Source: Crocinitomicaceae bacterium (lineage in GTDB: Bacteria; Bacteroidota; Bacteroidia; Flavobacteriales_D; Crocinitomicaceae). Taken from it: a stretch of DNA of 19,456 bases. Of this stretch, positions 8,430 through 15,627 are shown in pieces. Below the pieces are notes generated by a model. The model was not told where the DNA came from. It was given only the letters and a program-made list of their open reading frames with translations, and searched no databases. Position numbers and translations under genes: made by a program. Positions within the stretch are counted from its first letter, which is position 1, and every line of letters begins with the position of its first letter. Location of the stretch: NCBI GenBank assembly GCA_027084145.1, contig JALWLM010000199.1:1-19456 (forward strand), read 5' to 3'.

Positions 8430-9389
8430 ATGAGAAATCGAATGAAAATAATCATTAACACTTCGGAAATTGTAGCAGGAACAAGAGGTGCGTCATTAGG
8501 CCCGGGAGCAATAATGACAGCAGCAAGAAAAGAAAATAATTATTTATTTGGAAAGTATCTTTTAACTTCAATTCCTAATAGAAATGAATTATTGGATAGA
8601 CCGAGTCAATTTTTATACGCAAAAAGAGGAGATGGATTATTAGATATTTTTGACTCAATTGCGTCTGAGGTAAGAAAAACATTAGAAGAAGATGCTTTTC
8701 CTTTTGTGATAGCAGGAGATCATGGGTCTGCCGGAGGAACGATTGCAGGAATAAAAACCGCTTTTCCCGATAAACGTTTAGGTGTTGTTTGGATAGATGC
8801 TCATGCAGATTTGCACACACCTTATACGACACCTTCAGGGAATATGCATGGAATGCCTTTAGCAACAGCTTTGGGGGAAGATAATTTGGAAGAACAGAGA
8901 AATGAAATTACAAAAGAAGAAGCGGATATTTGGAAAAAACTAAAAGAACAAGGAGGGATCATACCGAAATTAAAACCGGAAGATTTGATTTTTATAGCTG
9001 TAAGAGATACTGAAAAAGAAGAAGATGCTTTGATGCAACGATTAAACATTAAAAATCATACGGTAGAAGATGTTCGGAAAAAAGGAAAGGAAAATATTAT
9101 TAAAGAAATACAAAATCAACTGAAAGATTGTCATATAATCTACGTTTCTTTTGATGTTGATTCAATGGACCCGAAATATACGTCTTATGGAACAGGTACC
9201 CCTGTAGAAAATGGCTTAATGCCGGAAGAAACAATGTTCTTCATGAAAGAGTTAGCAAAGTGGAATAAAACGGTTTGTATGGAAGTTGTAGAGGTCAATC
9301 CTTGTTTAGACGAGAAAAAAAATAAAATGGCAGAAGTAGCTTTTGAAATTATAGATAAAACAATTCAACAATTGAATAATGGAAAATAA
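8430..9389 (+). CDS. Arginase (ureohydrolase family)
   Basis: Cytoplasmic, manganese-dependent hydrolase expected to split arginine into ornithine and urea; 319 aa from the ATG at 8430. A second in-frame ATG at 8442 (MKIIIN) is an equally plausible start. Likely metal ligands are H98 (AGDHG), D123, H125 and D127 (WIDAHAD), and D242 and D244 (FDVDSMDP). SGNMHGMPLA at 137-146 is the substrate-loop motif typical of arginases rather than agmatinases, and EVVEVNP at 285-291 supplies the late catalytic-region Glu (E288). The usual GGDHS motif reads AGDHGS here, so the residue after the ligand His is Gly. The gene lies 18 nt after the DUF819 gene and overlaps argS by 11 nt. The family call is firm; arginase versus another ureohydrolase is likely but not certain. 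Confidence 0.9.
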   Translation: MRNRMKIIINTSEIVAGTRGASLGPGAIMTAARKENNYLFGKYLLTSIPNRNELLDRPSQFLYAKRGDGLLDIFDSIASEVRKTLEEDAFPFVIAGDHGSAGGTIAGIKTAFPDKRLGVVWIDAHADLHTPYTTPSGNMHGMPLATALGEDNLEEQRNEITKEEADIWKKLKEQGGIIPKLKPEDLIFIAVRDTEKEEDALMQRLNIKNHTVEDVRKKGKENIIKEIQNQLKDCHIIYVSFDVDSMDPKYTSYGTGTPVENGLMPEETMFFMKELAKWNKTVCMEVVEVNPCLDEKKNKMAEVAFEIIDKTIQQLNNGK

Positions 9390-11277
9390 AATAAAAGAAT
9401 TACTAAAAAATAATGCAGTATCATTATTTGGTAAAGAGATAGATGATAAACTTATTCAATTTCAAAAAACAAGAAAAGATGTAGAAGGTGATTTGACATT
9501 GGTGGTTTTCCCTTTTGTGAAAATACTGGGAATGTCACCTGAACAAGCAGGAGAAAAAATCGGAGAATTTATAGTAAATGAAGTCGATGAACTTGAAAAA
9601 TTTAACGTTGTTAAAGGATTTTTAAATTTTGTTATCTCAGATAAGCATTGGGTTGATTATTTAATCAAAATAGATAAAGATGATACTTTTGGCTATGCAG
9701 AAGAAAATTCAAAGCCGCTTTTAATGGTAGAATACTCTTCTCCTAATACAAATAAACCTCTGCATCTCGGACATTTAAGAAATAACTTTTTAGGATATTC
9801 TGTTTCTGAAATTTTAAAAGCAAACGGGCACCATGTTATTAAAACACAAATCATTAATGATCGAGGTATTCATATTTGTAAAAGTATGCTGGCTTGGGAG
9901 AGATTTTCACCAATTAATGAAAAAGGAGAAAGAGAGACGCCTGAAAATACCGGAATGAAAGGAGATAAGTTGGTAGGAAAGTATTATGTGGAGTTTGATA
10001 AACAACTCAATAAAGAAGCAGAAGAGGTCATTGCACAATGGAAAAAAGGAAAATTTGATGGTTTTTCTGAGGAAATTAAAGAAGAATATTTAAAGTTACA
10101 ACAATCAAAAGAAGGGAAGGATGATAAAGCAATAAAAGCAATTCAATCGAAGATAAAAGAGCTGGCAAAGAACAATACTTCATTGTTGAGAGATGCCAAA
10201 GAAATGCTTGTGAAATGGGAAGCAAGGGATCCCGAAGTTTATTTGTTATGGCAAACAATGAATGGATGGGTCTATGACGGATTTGAGGTGACCTATAAAG
10301 AAATGGGTGTTGATTTTGATAAGTTATATTATGAGTCGGATACTTTTATTTTAGGTAAAGAGCTCGTGCAAGAAGGATTACAAAAAGGTCTTTTCTTCCA
10401 AAAAGAAGATGGCTCTGTATGGGTTGATTTAACAGATGAAGGATTGGATGAAAAATTATTGTTGCGATCAGATGGGACAGCTGTTTATATGACACAAGAT
10501 TTAGGTACGGCCGTATCAAGATATAGAGATTATCCTGAATTGAACGGAATCATTTATACCGTAGGAAATGAACAAGATTATCATTTTAAAGTTTTGTTCT
10601 TAATTCTGAAGAAATTAGGATTTGATTGGGCGGATAACTGTTATCATCTTTCTTATGGGATGGTTGATTTACCAACAGGTAAGATGAAATCAAGAGAAGG
10701 AACAGTAGTTGATGCAGACGATCTTATTGCCGAAATTGTTTCTAAAGCTAAAGAAATGACACAGGAGAGAGGACATATCGAAGATATGTCGGACGAACAG
10801 AAACTAAAATTATATAAGATGATTGGTCTAGGAGGATTGAAGTATTTTCTGTTAAAAGTAGACCCGAAAAAACGTATGATGTTTAACCCTGAAGAATCTA
10901 TTGAGTTAAATGGAAATACGGGACCTTTTATTCAATATGCACATGCTAGAATCCAATCATTGTTAGAAAAAGCAGAGGATTTTGATAAAACAAAACAGTC
11001 TGAAAAATTGTTGCCGGAAGAAAAGGAAATCGTAAAACAATTAGCTGAATTTCCGGAAGTGCTTCGGGAAGCAGCTCAAAATTATTCCCCCGCTTTGATT
11101 GCCAATTACTTATACGAATTAGTAAAGATGTATAATCATTTTTATCAATCTGTAAGTATTCTCAAAGAAGAAGATATTGAAAAGAAAAATTTGAGATTAA
11201 CATTAAGTGAAAATGTAGGAAAAGTAATTCGTTTAGGTATGCGATTGTTAGGTATTGACGTTCCTCAAAAGATGTAA
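9379..11277 (+). CDS. argS: Arginyl-tRNA synthetase
   Basis: Class I aminoacyl-tRNA synthetase of 632 aa that charges tRNA-Arg with arginine. The N-terminal Add-1-like tRNA-binding domain covers about 1-100. SSPNTNKPLHLGHLRNN (120-136) holds the HIGH-equivalent HLGH at 129-132. The KMSKS loop is the degenerate form GKMKSREG at about 434-441, usual for ArgS of this phylum. A long helical insert (about 195-280) lies inside the catalytic half, and the anticodon-binding DALR domain forms the C-terminus (from about 515; IQYAHARIQS at its start). The ATG overlaps the 3' end of the arginase gene by 11 nt in another frame, which suggests coupled translation. As an essential gene it fixes the operon as actively expressed. 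Confidence 0.97.
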   Translation: MENKIKELLKNNAVSLFGKEIDDKLIQFQKTRKDVEGDLTLVVFPFVKILGMSPEQAGEKIGEFIVNEVDELEKFNVVKGFLNFVISDKHWVDYLIKIDKDDTFGYAEENSKPLLMVEYSSPNTNKPLHLGHLRNNFLGYSVSEILKANGHHVIKTQIINDRGIHICKSMLAWERFSPINEKGERETPENTGMKGDKLVGKYYVEFDKQLNKEAEEVIAQWKKGKFDGFSEEIKEEYLKLQQSKEGKDDKAIKAIQSKIKELAKNNTSLLRDAKEMLVKWEARDPEVYLLWQTMNGWVYDGFEVTYKEMGVDFDKLYYESDTFILGKELVQEGLQKGLFFQKEDGSVWVDLTDEGLDEKLLLRSDGTAVYMTQDLGTAVSRYRDYPELNGIIYTVGNEQDYHFKVLFLILKKLGFDWADNCYHLSYGMVDLPTGKMKSREGTVVDADDLIAEIVSKAKEMTQERGHIEDMSDEQKLKLYKMIGLGGLKYFLLKVDPKKRMMFNPEESIELNGNTGPFIQYAHARIQSLLEKAEDFDKTKQSEKLLPEEKEIVKQLAEFPEVLREAAQNYSPALIANYLYELVKMYNHFYQSVSILKEEDIEKKNLRLTLSENVGKVIRLGMRLLGIDVPQKM

Positions 11278-11338
11278 TATTTATATTAAGTGAGGCCTTT
11301 TAATTCGAATAAATAAAAGAAAACGCTACCTTTCCAAT

Positions 11339-11363
11339 AAAATAATTGTAAAATTATTTTTTT
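11339..11363. terminator. AT-only hairpin between convergent argS and der
   Basis: A perfect 9-bp AT-only stem (11339-11347 aaaataatt with 11352-11360 aattatttt) with a 4-nt loop is followed by three Ts, between the argS and der 3' ends. It overlaps the der stop codon (11354-11356). The geometry would suit a weak terminator for argS and perhaps for der, but an all-AT stem in AT-rich DNA is only modest evidence. Confidence 0.4.
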
Positions 11364-12661
11364 CTAAAGAATACTTTTATCGGAACACCTTTGAAATCAA
11401 AATGTGCCCTCAATTGATTTTCTAAAAATCTTCGGTAACTATCCGGAATATATTGGGGTAAATTACAGAAAAAAGCAAACGCCGGAGCATGAGAGGGTAG
11501 CTGTTGCACATACTTAATGCGAATGTATTTCCCTTTTAGAGAAGGAGGAGGCGTTTCTTCAATAATCTCCAACATAATTTCATTGAGCTTGGAAGTCGGG
11601 ATTTTTTTTGTTCTGTTTTCATAGACTTGCATTGCGGTTTCCAGTGCTTTATGAATACGTTGTTTGGTTACGGTAGAGGTGAAAATGATAGGAACATCAT
11701 TAAATGGAGCCAGTTGCTCTCGAATTTTTTCTTCGTATTCCTTCATTGTAGTATGATCTTTTTCAATCAAGTCCCATTTATTGACAAGAACAACAACTCC
11801 TTTGGAGTTTTTTTCAATAATATAAAAAATGTTCAGATCTTGTTTTTGGAGACCTTCTTTTGCGTCAATCATAAAAATACAAACATCAGAATTTTCAATA
11901 GCTCTTACAGAACGAAGGACGGAGTAATATTCGATGTCTTCATGTACTTTTGATTTTTTTCGGATACCCGCAGTGTCAATAAGAATGAAATCAAAACCAA
12001 AAGCTTTGTAGCGGGTATCGATTGCATCTCGGGTTGTTCCTGAAATGTCGGTAACAATATTTCGTTCTTCTCCTGTTAAAGCATTAATCAAAGAAGATTT
12101 TCCTACATTAGGTTTTCCTACAACAGCTATTCGAGGCAGTTCTTCTTTTTCTTTTTCTTCATCGGCGACATTAAATTCTTTGACAACTTCATCAAGTAAA
12201 TCTCCTGTGCCGGACCCATTAGTGGCTGAAACATCAAAGACTTCACCTAATCCTAAACTCCAAAACTCTGCAGATAAACCAATTCTTTGTGTATTATCTA
12301 CCTTATTGGCAACAATAAAAACTTTTTTACCGGAACGACGGAGTAAATCGGCGACCATCCCATCTAAGTCAACAATACCTGTGGTGACATCCACAACAAA
12401 TAAAATGACATCTGCTTCTTCGATGGCAATTTCAACTTGCTTTCTAATTTCAGCTTCAAAAATATCATCAGATCCTTTTACATAACCTCCCGTATCAATC
12501 ACAGAAAACTCCTTACCGGACCATTCTGCTTTACCATAAATTCGGTCACGTGTAACACCACTTACTTCTTTGACAATAGCACGTCTTGATTCTGTTAATC
12601 GGTTAAATAATGTTGATTTCCCTACATTAGGACGACCAACAATTGCAACGATGTTTCCCAT
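11354..12661 (-). CDS. der: Ribosome biogenesis GTPase Der (EngA)
   Basis: Tandem-GTPase protein of 435 aa that acts in assembly of the 50S ribosomal subunit. GTPase domain 1 has the P-loop GRPNVGKST at 9-17, DTGG at 56-59 and NKVD at 119-122. GTPase domain 2 has GKPNVGKSS at 182-190, DTAG at 229-232 and NKWD at 294-297. The C-terminal KH-like domain covers about 350-435, with the basic end FFRKK. All G motifs are intact and the length is standard. It begins 12 nt after the era stop codon, so the two genes are almost certainly one transcript. The start ATG at 12661 gives the usual MGNIVAIVGRPNVGKS opening. Confidence 0.97.
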   Translation of the reverse strand: MGNIVAIVGRPNVGKSTLFNRLTESRRAIVKEVSGVTRDRIYGKAEWSGKEFSVIDTGGYVKGSDDIFEAEIRKQVEIAIEEADVILFVVDVTTGIVDLDGMVADLLRRSGKKVFIVANKVDNTQRIGLSAEFWSLGLGEVFDVSATNGSGTGDLLDEVVKEFNVADEEKEKEELPRIAVVGKPNVGKSSLINALTGEERNIVTDISGTTRDAIDTRYKAFGFDFILIDTAGIRKKSKVHEDIEYYSVLRSVRAIENSDVCIFMIDAKEGLQKQDLNIFYIIEKNSKGVVVLVNKWDLIEKDHTTMKEYEEKIREQLAPFNDVPIIFTSTVTKQRIHKALETAMQVYENRTKKIPTSKLNEIMLEIIEETPPPSLKGKYIRIKYVQQLPSHAPAFAFFCNLPQYIPDSYRRFLENQLRAHFDFKGVPIKVFFRKK

Positions 12662-12673
12662 CTTATAATTTAT

Positions 12674-13561
12674 TTAATATCCGTATTTTTTTAATTTCCT
12701 TTCAGAGGAACGCCAGTCTTTATCTACCTTAACAAAAGTTTCTAAAAAAACTTTTTTACCTACAAATTGTTCAATCTCTTTTCTTGCCTCGTATCCTATT
12801 CTTTTCAGCATACTACCTCCTTTGCCGATAATAATTCCTTTTTGAGAATTTCTCTCGACAATAATTAAAGCTCGAATATGAATGATGTCAGGAAGTTCTT
12901 TGTATTCTTCAATTTCAACTTGTGTTGCGTACGGAATTTCTTTTTTTAGATGAATGAAAATTTTTTCCCTGATAATTTCAGCAATAAAAAAGCGCATTGG
13001 TCTGTCTGTAATTGCATCTTTTTCATAATAAGGAGGACTTTCAGGGAGATGCTCAATAATTTCATTCCAAACTTGATCTATTCCAAAGCCATGTAGTGCA
13101 GATATAGGTAAGACTTTTGCATTGGGTAAAACATTTTTCCAATGGTTAACTAATTCTTCTAATTTTTCCTGGTCGGTTAAATCCACTTTATTGATAAGAC
13201 ATAACACGGGGATTTTTAATTTCTTAATTTTCTCCAGTGTTTCCTTATGATTGGTTTCTTTTTCAAAAGGGTGTGTAACAAAAAGGAGAATATCAGCATC
13301 ATTTAAAGATGTGTTGACATAATCCATCATGTTTTCGTGTAATTTGTAAGCGGAATTTACGACTCCCGGAGTGTCAGAAAAAACAATTTGATAGTTTTCG
13401 TCATTGACAATGCCTAAAATACGATGACGAGTTGTCTGTGCTTTTGATGTAACGATGGAGAGTTTTTCCCCGATGAGTTGATTCATCAAAGTCGATTTTC
13501 CAACATTTGGACTCCCTACAATATTGACAAATCCAGCCTTATGTTTTTGTTTCTCCTTCAT
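12674..13561 (-). CDS. era: GTPase Era
   Basis: Ras-like GTPase of 295 aa that binds the 3' end of 16S rRNA and aids 30S subunit maturation. The G1 P-loop is GSPNVGKST at 16-24, G3 is DTPG at 63-66 and G4 is NKVD at 124-127. A type II KH domain follows, with the loop GIIIGKGGSMLKRIG at about 242-256, and a basic tail (SSERKLKKYGY). It is the first gene of the era-der pair. The 91-nt space upstream is shared with the divergent small secreted-protein gene; I could not identify a convincing promoter box for era there. The start is the ATG at 13561, giving a short basic N-terminal extension before the P-loop, as is common. Confidence 0.97.
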   Translation of the reverse strand: MKEKQKHKAGFVNIVGSPNVGKSTLMNQLIGEKLSIVTSKAQTTRHRILGIVNDENYQIVFSDTPGVVNSAYKLHENMMDYVNTSLNDADILLFVTHPFEKETNHKETLEKIKKLKIPVLCLINKVDLTDQEKLEELVNHWKNVLPNAKVLPISALHGFGIDQVWNEIIEHLPESPPYYEKDAITDRPMRFFIAEIIREKIFIHLKKEIPYATQVEIEEYKELPDIIHIRALIIVERNSQKGIIIGKGGSMLKRIGYEARKEIEQFVGKKVFLETFVKVDKDWRSSERKLKKYGY

Positions 13562-13652
13562 ATAAGTGCAAAGAAAAGGAATTTTAAGGGATAAATTTCA
13601 TTTTGGCATTGAATTTGAATTTAAAATGATCAAAACCATTAAATAAAACATC

Positions 13653-13880
13653 ATGAAAGCATTATTTTCCACTTTATTTTTCATCGGAATAACGGTAAAT
13701 GTTACGGCGCAAGTTAAAACAACGAAAGTTAGAGTTAAAGATATTCCACCCATCAAGGTCGAAAAGCGAGCAATTGCAAATTTCAATAGGGAAACATCTC
13801 CAAGGAAGGATACTCGAAACTATGTGATTGTTTGTGATAAAAAAACACGAAAAGAATATAAAATACCTGTAACAAGGTAG
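13653..13880 (+). CDS. Small basic secreted protein, unrecognised
   Basis: A 75-aa open reading frame starting with a clear signal peptide (1-20, MKALF... ending NVTAQ). The remaining 55-56 residues are strongly basic, with about 17 Lys/Arg against 6 Asp/Glu, and contain a single Cys (C66 in VIVCDKK). I do not recognise the family and see no sorting domain, lipobox or membrane segment beyond the leader. Reasons to believe it is real are the signal peptide, an A-rich leader (aaataaaacatc) before the ATG, its fit to the gap, and a good hairpin terminator 29 nt after the stop codon. It is divergent from era and separated by a terminator from the dehydrogenase gene, so it is probably expressed alone. 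Function unknown. Confidence 0.65.
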   Translation: MKALFSTLFFIGITVNVTAQVKTTKVRVKDIPPIKVEKRAIANFNRETSPRKDTRNYVIVCDKKTRKEYKIPVTR

Positions 13881-13908
13881 TATTAACTACTACTGTTTAC
13901 TTTATGAG

Positions 13909-13937
13909 AACGGCAATTTTAAATTGTCGTTTTTTTA
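13909..13937 (+). terminator. Rho-independent terminator after the small secreted protein
   Basis: The arms 13909-13916 (aacggcaa) and 13924-13931 (ttgtcgtt) form an 8-bp stem with one G-U wobble and a 7-nt loop that can pair further, followed by six or more Ts. It separates the 75-aa gene from the dehydrogenase gene and supports the small gene as its own transcript. Confidence 0.8.
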
Positions 13938-13971
13938 TGTTGTATTTTAAAAAAGCAATGATAAATCTTTG

Positions 13972-13979
13972 TAGTTTTG
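13972..13979 (+). promoter_or_regulatory. Candidate -7 promoter box for the FAD-dehydrogenase gene
   Basis: TAGTTTTG matches the Bacteroidota -7 consensus TAnnTTTG and lies 19 nt before the ATG at 13999, giving a very short leader. The nearest upstream TTG (13940-13942) is about 29 nt away, which is farther than the usual spacing, so only the -7 part is supported. Confidence 0.45.
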
Positions 13980-13998
13980 AACTTCATATTTAAAGTTA

Positions 13999-15537
13999 AT
14001 GTCAAATACCGTTCAATTTCAAGTTAGTCCGGAAGAAGCAAAAGACGAGTTGTTTCTTCGAAAAAAAATTAGAAAGAATTTGAAATTAAGGGATGATGAT
14101 TTTATTTTTCGTTGGAAAAAACGTTCAATTGACGCTAGAAGAAAGCAAATTAAAATCAACTGTGTTTTTGATGTTTTTTTAGAAGGAGAAGAAGTACCTC
14201 CGGTGATAATAAACCCTTTTTTACCAGGCAAATTAACAGGTAAAAAAATAGGAATTATAGGTTTTGGTCCGGCAGGAATATTTGCAGCTTTACAGGCTTT
14301 AAAAAAAGGGATTAAACCGGTTATTTTTGAGAGAGGAAAAGAGGTGAGAGCAAGAAGGAGAGATTTAGCCAACATTACAAAAAACGGAATCATTAATCCC
14401 GAATCTAATTATTGCTTTGGAGAGGGAGGGGCGGGGACTTATTCTGATGGAAAATTATATACTCGCTCAAAGAAGAAAGGGGATGTAAGAAAAGTATTGG
14501 AATGGTTTGTTCAATTTGGAGCATCTGAAGATATTTTGATAGACGCACACCCACATATCGGTACAAATAAATTGCCGAAAATCATTCAATCCATGCGAGA
14601 AGAAATTATTCATAATGGGGGAGAAGTACATTTTGAAAGTAAAGTGACGGATATCCTTGTTTCTGAAGGGAAAGTAAAAGGATTAGAAGTTAATCATCAA
14701 TATCTTTTCGAATTTGATAAAATTTTATTGGCTACGGGGCATTCGGCAAGAGATATTTACGAACTTTTTACTCGTAATGGATGGCAATTAGAGTCAAAAC
14801 CTTTTGCAATGGGAGTAAGAATAGAACACCCTCAAGATCTAATTGATAAGATACAATATCATGGGAGATTAAATGATGATTTTCTTCCTCCTGCCTCTTA
14901 TCGACTGGTCACACAAGTAAACGGGAGAGGGGTTTATTCATTTTGTATGTGTCCCGGAGGAATTGTAGCTCCTTGCGCTACCGGAAAAGAAGAAGTTGTT
15001 ACAAACGGATGGTCTCCTTCTAAAAGAAATAATCCGTTTGCCAACTCAGGTATTGTGGTGAGTATATCTCCTGATGATTTTGAAGATAAAGATGCACTGG
15101 CAGGATTAAGGTATCAAAAAGAATTAGAGAAAAAATGTTGGGAGGCAGCAGGAAGAAATCAAAAAGTGCCGGCTCAAAGATTACTTGACTTTATAGAAAA
15201 CAAAAAATCGGAAAATCTTCCGGTAAGTTCATATCATATAGGACTTACTTCCGTAAATCTAAATGAATTACTACCACCTGTGTTAGCCGATAGTTTACGC
15301 AAAGCATTTTTAGACTTTAATAAAAAAATGAAAGGGTTTTTAACCAATGAAGCTGTATTGCATGCTCCCGAATCCAGAACTTCTTCCCCTGTCAAAATTC
15401 CTCGAAATAAAGATTTTCAACACCCTCAAATAAAAGGGCTTTATCCATGTGCAGAGGGAAGTGGATATGCCGGAGGAATTGTCTCTGCGGCGATAGATGG
15501 AATTAATTGTGTGGAGAAAATGATGATGTCGCTATAA
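13999..15537 (+). CDS. FAD-dependent dehydrogenase (COG2509-type)
   Basis: Flavoprotein of 512 aa from an uncharacterised, widely conserved family of FAD-dependent oxidoreductases; cytoplasmic, since no signal peptide is present. Residues 1-80 form the basic N-terminal domain typical of the family. The Rossmann dinucleotide-binding motif GFGPAG is at 88-93, followed by FERG at 110-113. The family signature GEGGAGTYSDGKL is at 141-153, ATGHSARD at 245-252, SFCMCPGG (C316, C318) at 315-321, ESRTSSPV at 458-465 and the C-terminal FAD-contact stretch EGSGYAGGI at 486-494. The physiological substrate is not known to me. It lies alone between a terminator and the promoter of the next gene. The ATG at 13999 is preceded by a TAnnTTTG box, supporting this start. 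Confidence 0.9.
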   Translation: MSNTVQFQVSPEEAKDELFLRKKIRKNLKLRDDDFIFRWKKRSIDARRKQIKINCVFDVFLEGEEVPPVIINPFLPGKLTGKKIGIIGFGPAGIFAALQALKKGIKPVIFERGKEVRARRRDLANITKNGIINPESNYCFGEGGAGTYSDGKLYTRSKKKGDVRKVLEWFVQFGASEDILIDAHPHIGTNKLPKIIQSMREEIIHNGGEVHFESKVTDILVSEGKVKGLEVNHQYLFEFDKILLATGHSARDIYELFTRNGWQLESKPFAMGVRIEHPQDLIDKIQYHGRLNDDFLPPASYRLVTQVNGRGVYSFCMCPGGIVAPCATGKEEVVTNGWSPSKRNNPFANSGIVVSISPDDFEDKDALAGLRYQKELEKKCWEAAGRNQKVPAQRLLDFIENKKSENLPVSSYHIGLTSVNLNELLPPVLADSLRKAFLDFNKKMKGFLTNEAVLHAPESRTSSPVKIPRNKDFQHPQIKGLYPCAEGSGYAGGIVSAAIDGINCVEKMMMSL

Positions 15538-15565
15538 AATTAGGATTCCAATATTATAGACTTAC

Positions 15566-15600
15566 TTGTTATTCATAATTATAGATTGTTTGTATATTTG
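15566..15600 (+). promoter_or_regulatory. Bacteroidota-type promoter for the T9SS cargo gene
   Basis: TATATTTG at 15593-15600 is an exact TAnnTTTG -7 box. A TTG at 15566-15568 could serve as the -33 element, although the 24-nt spacing is slightly long. Transcription would begin near 15606, giving a leader of about 22 nt rich in A before the ATG at 15628. This is the best promoter in the window, and it argues against the earlier in-frame ATG at 15586, which lies upstream of the box. Confidence 0.62.
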
Positions 15601-15627
15601 AAGGTGTTAACATTAAAAAAAAGAAAA

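Noticed and set aside
12045..12485. 146-aa plus-strand reading frame, Ser/Thr-rich, opposite der
   Set aside because: Its Ser/Thr/Pro-rich sequence is what the complement of GTPase codons gives. It overlaps two intact GTPase domains and has no independent signal.
14019..14393. 124-aa minus-strand reading frame opposite the FAD-dehydrogenase gene
   Set aside because: It lies fully within the N-terminal and Rossmann region of a conserved flavoprotein and shows no domain of its own.
15586..15627. ATG at 15586 as the start of the T9SS cargo protein
   Set aside because: It lies before the -7 promoter box and would put 14 extra residues, including a basic cluster, ahead of a normal signal peptide that starts at 15628.
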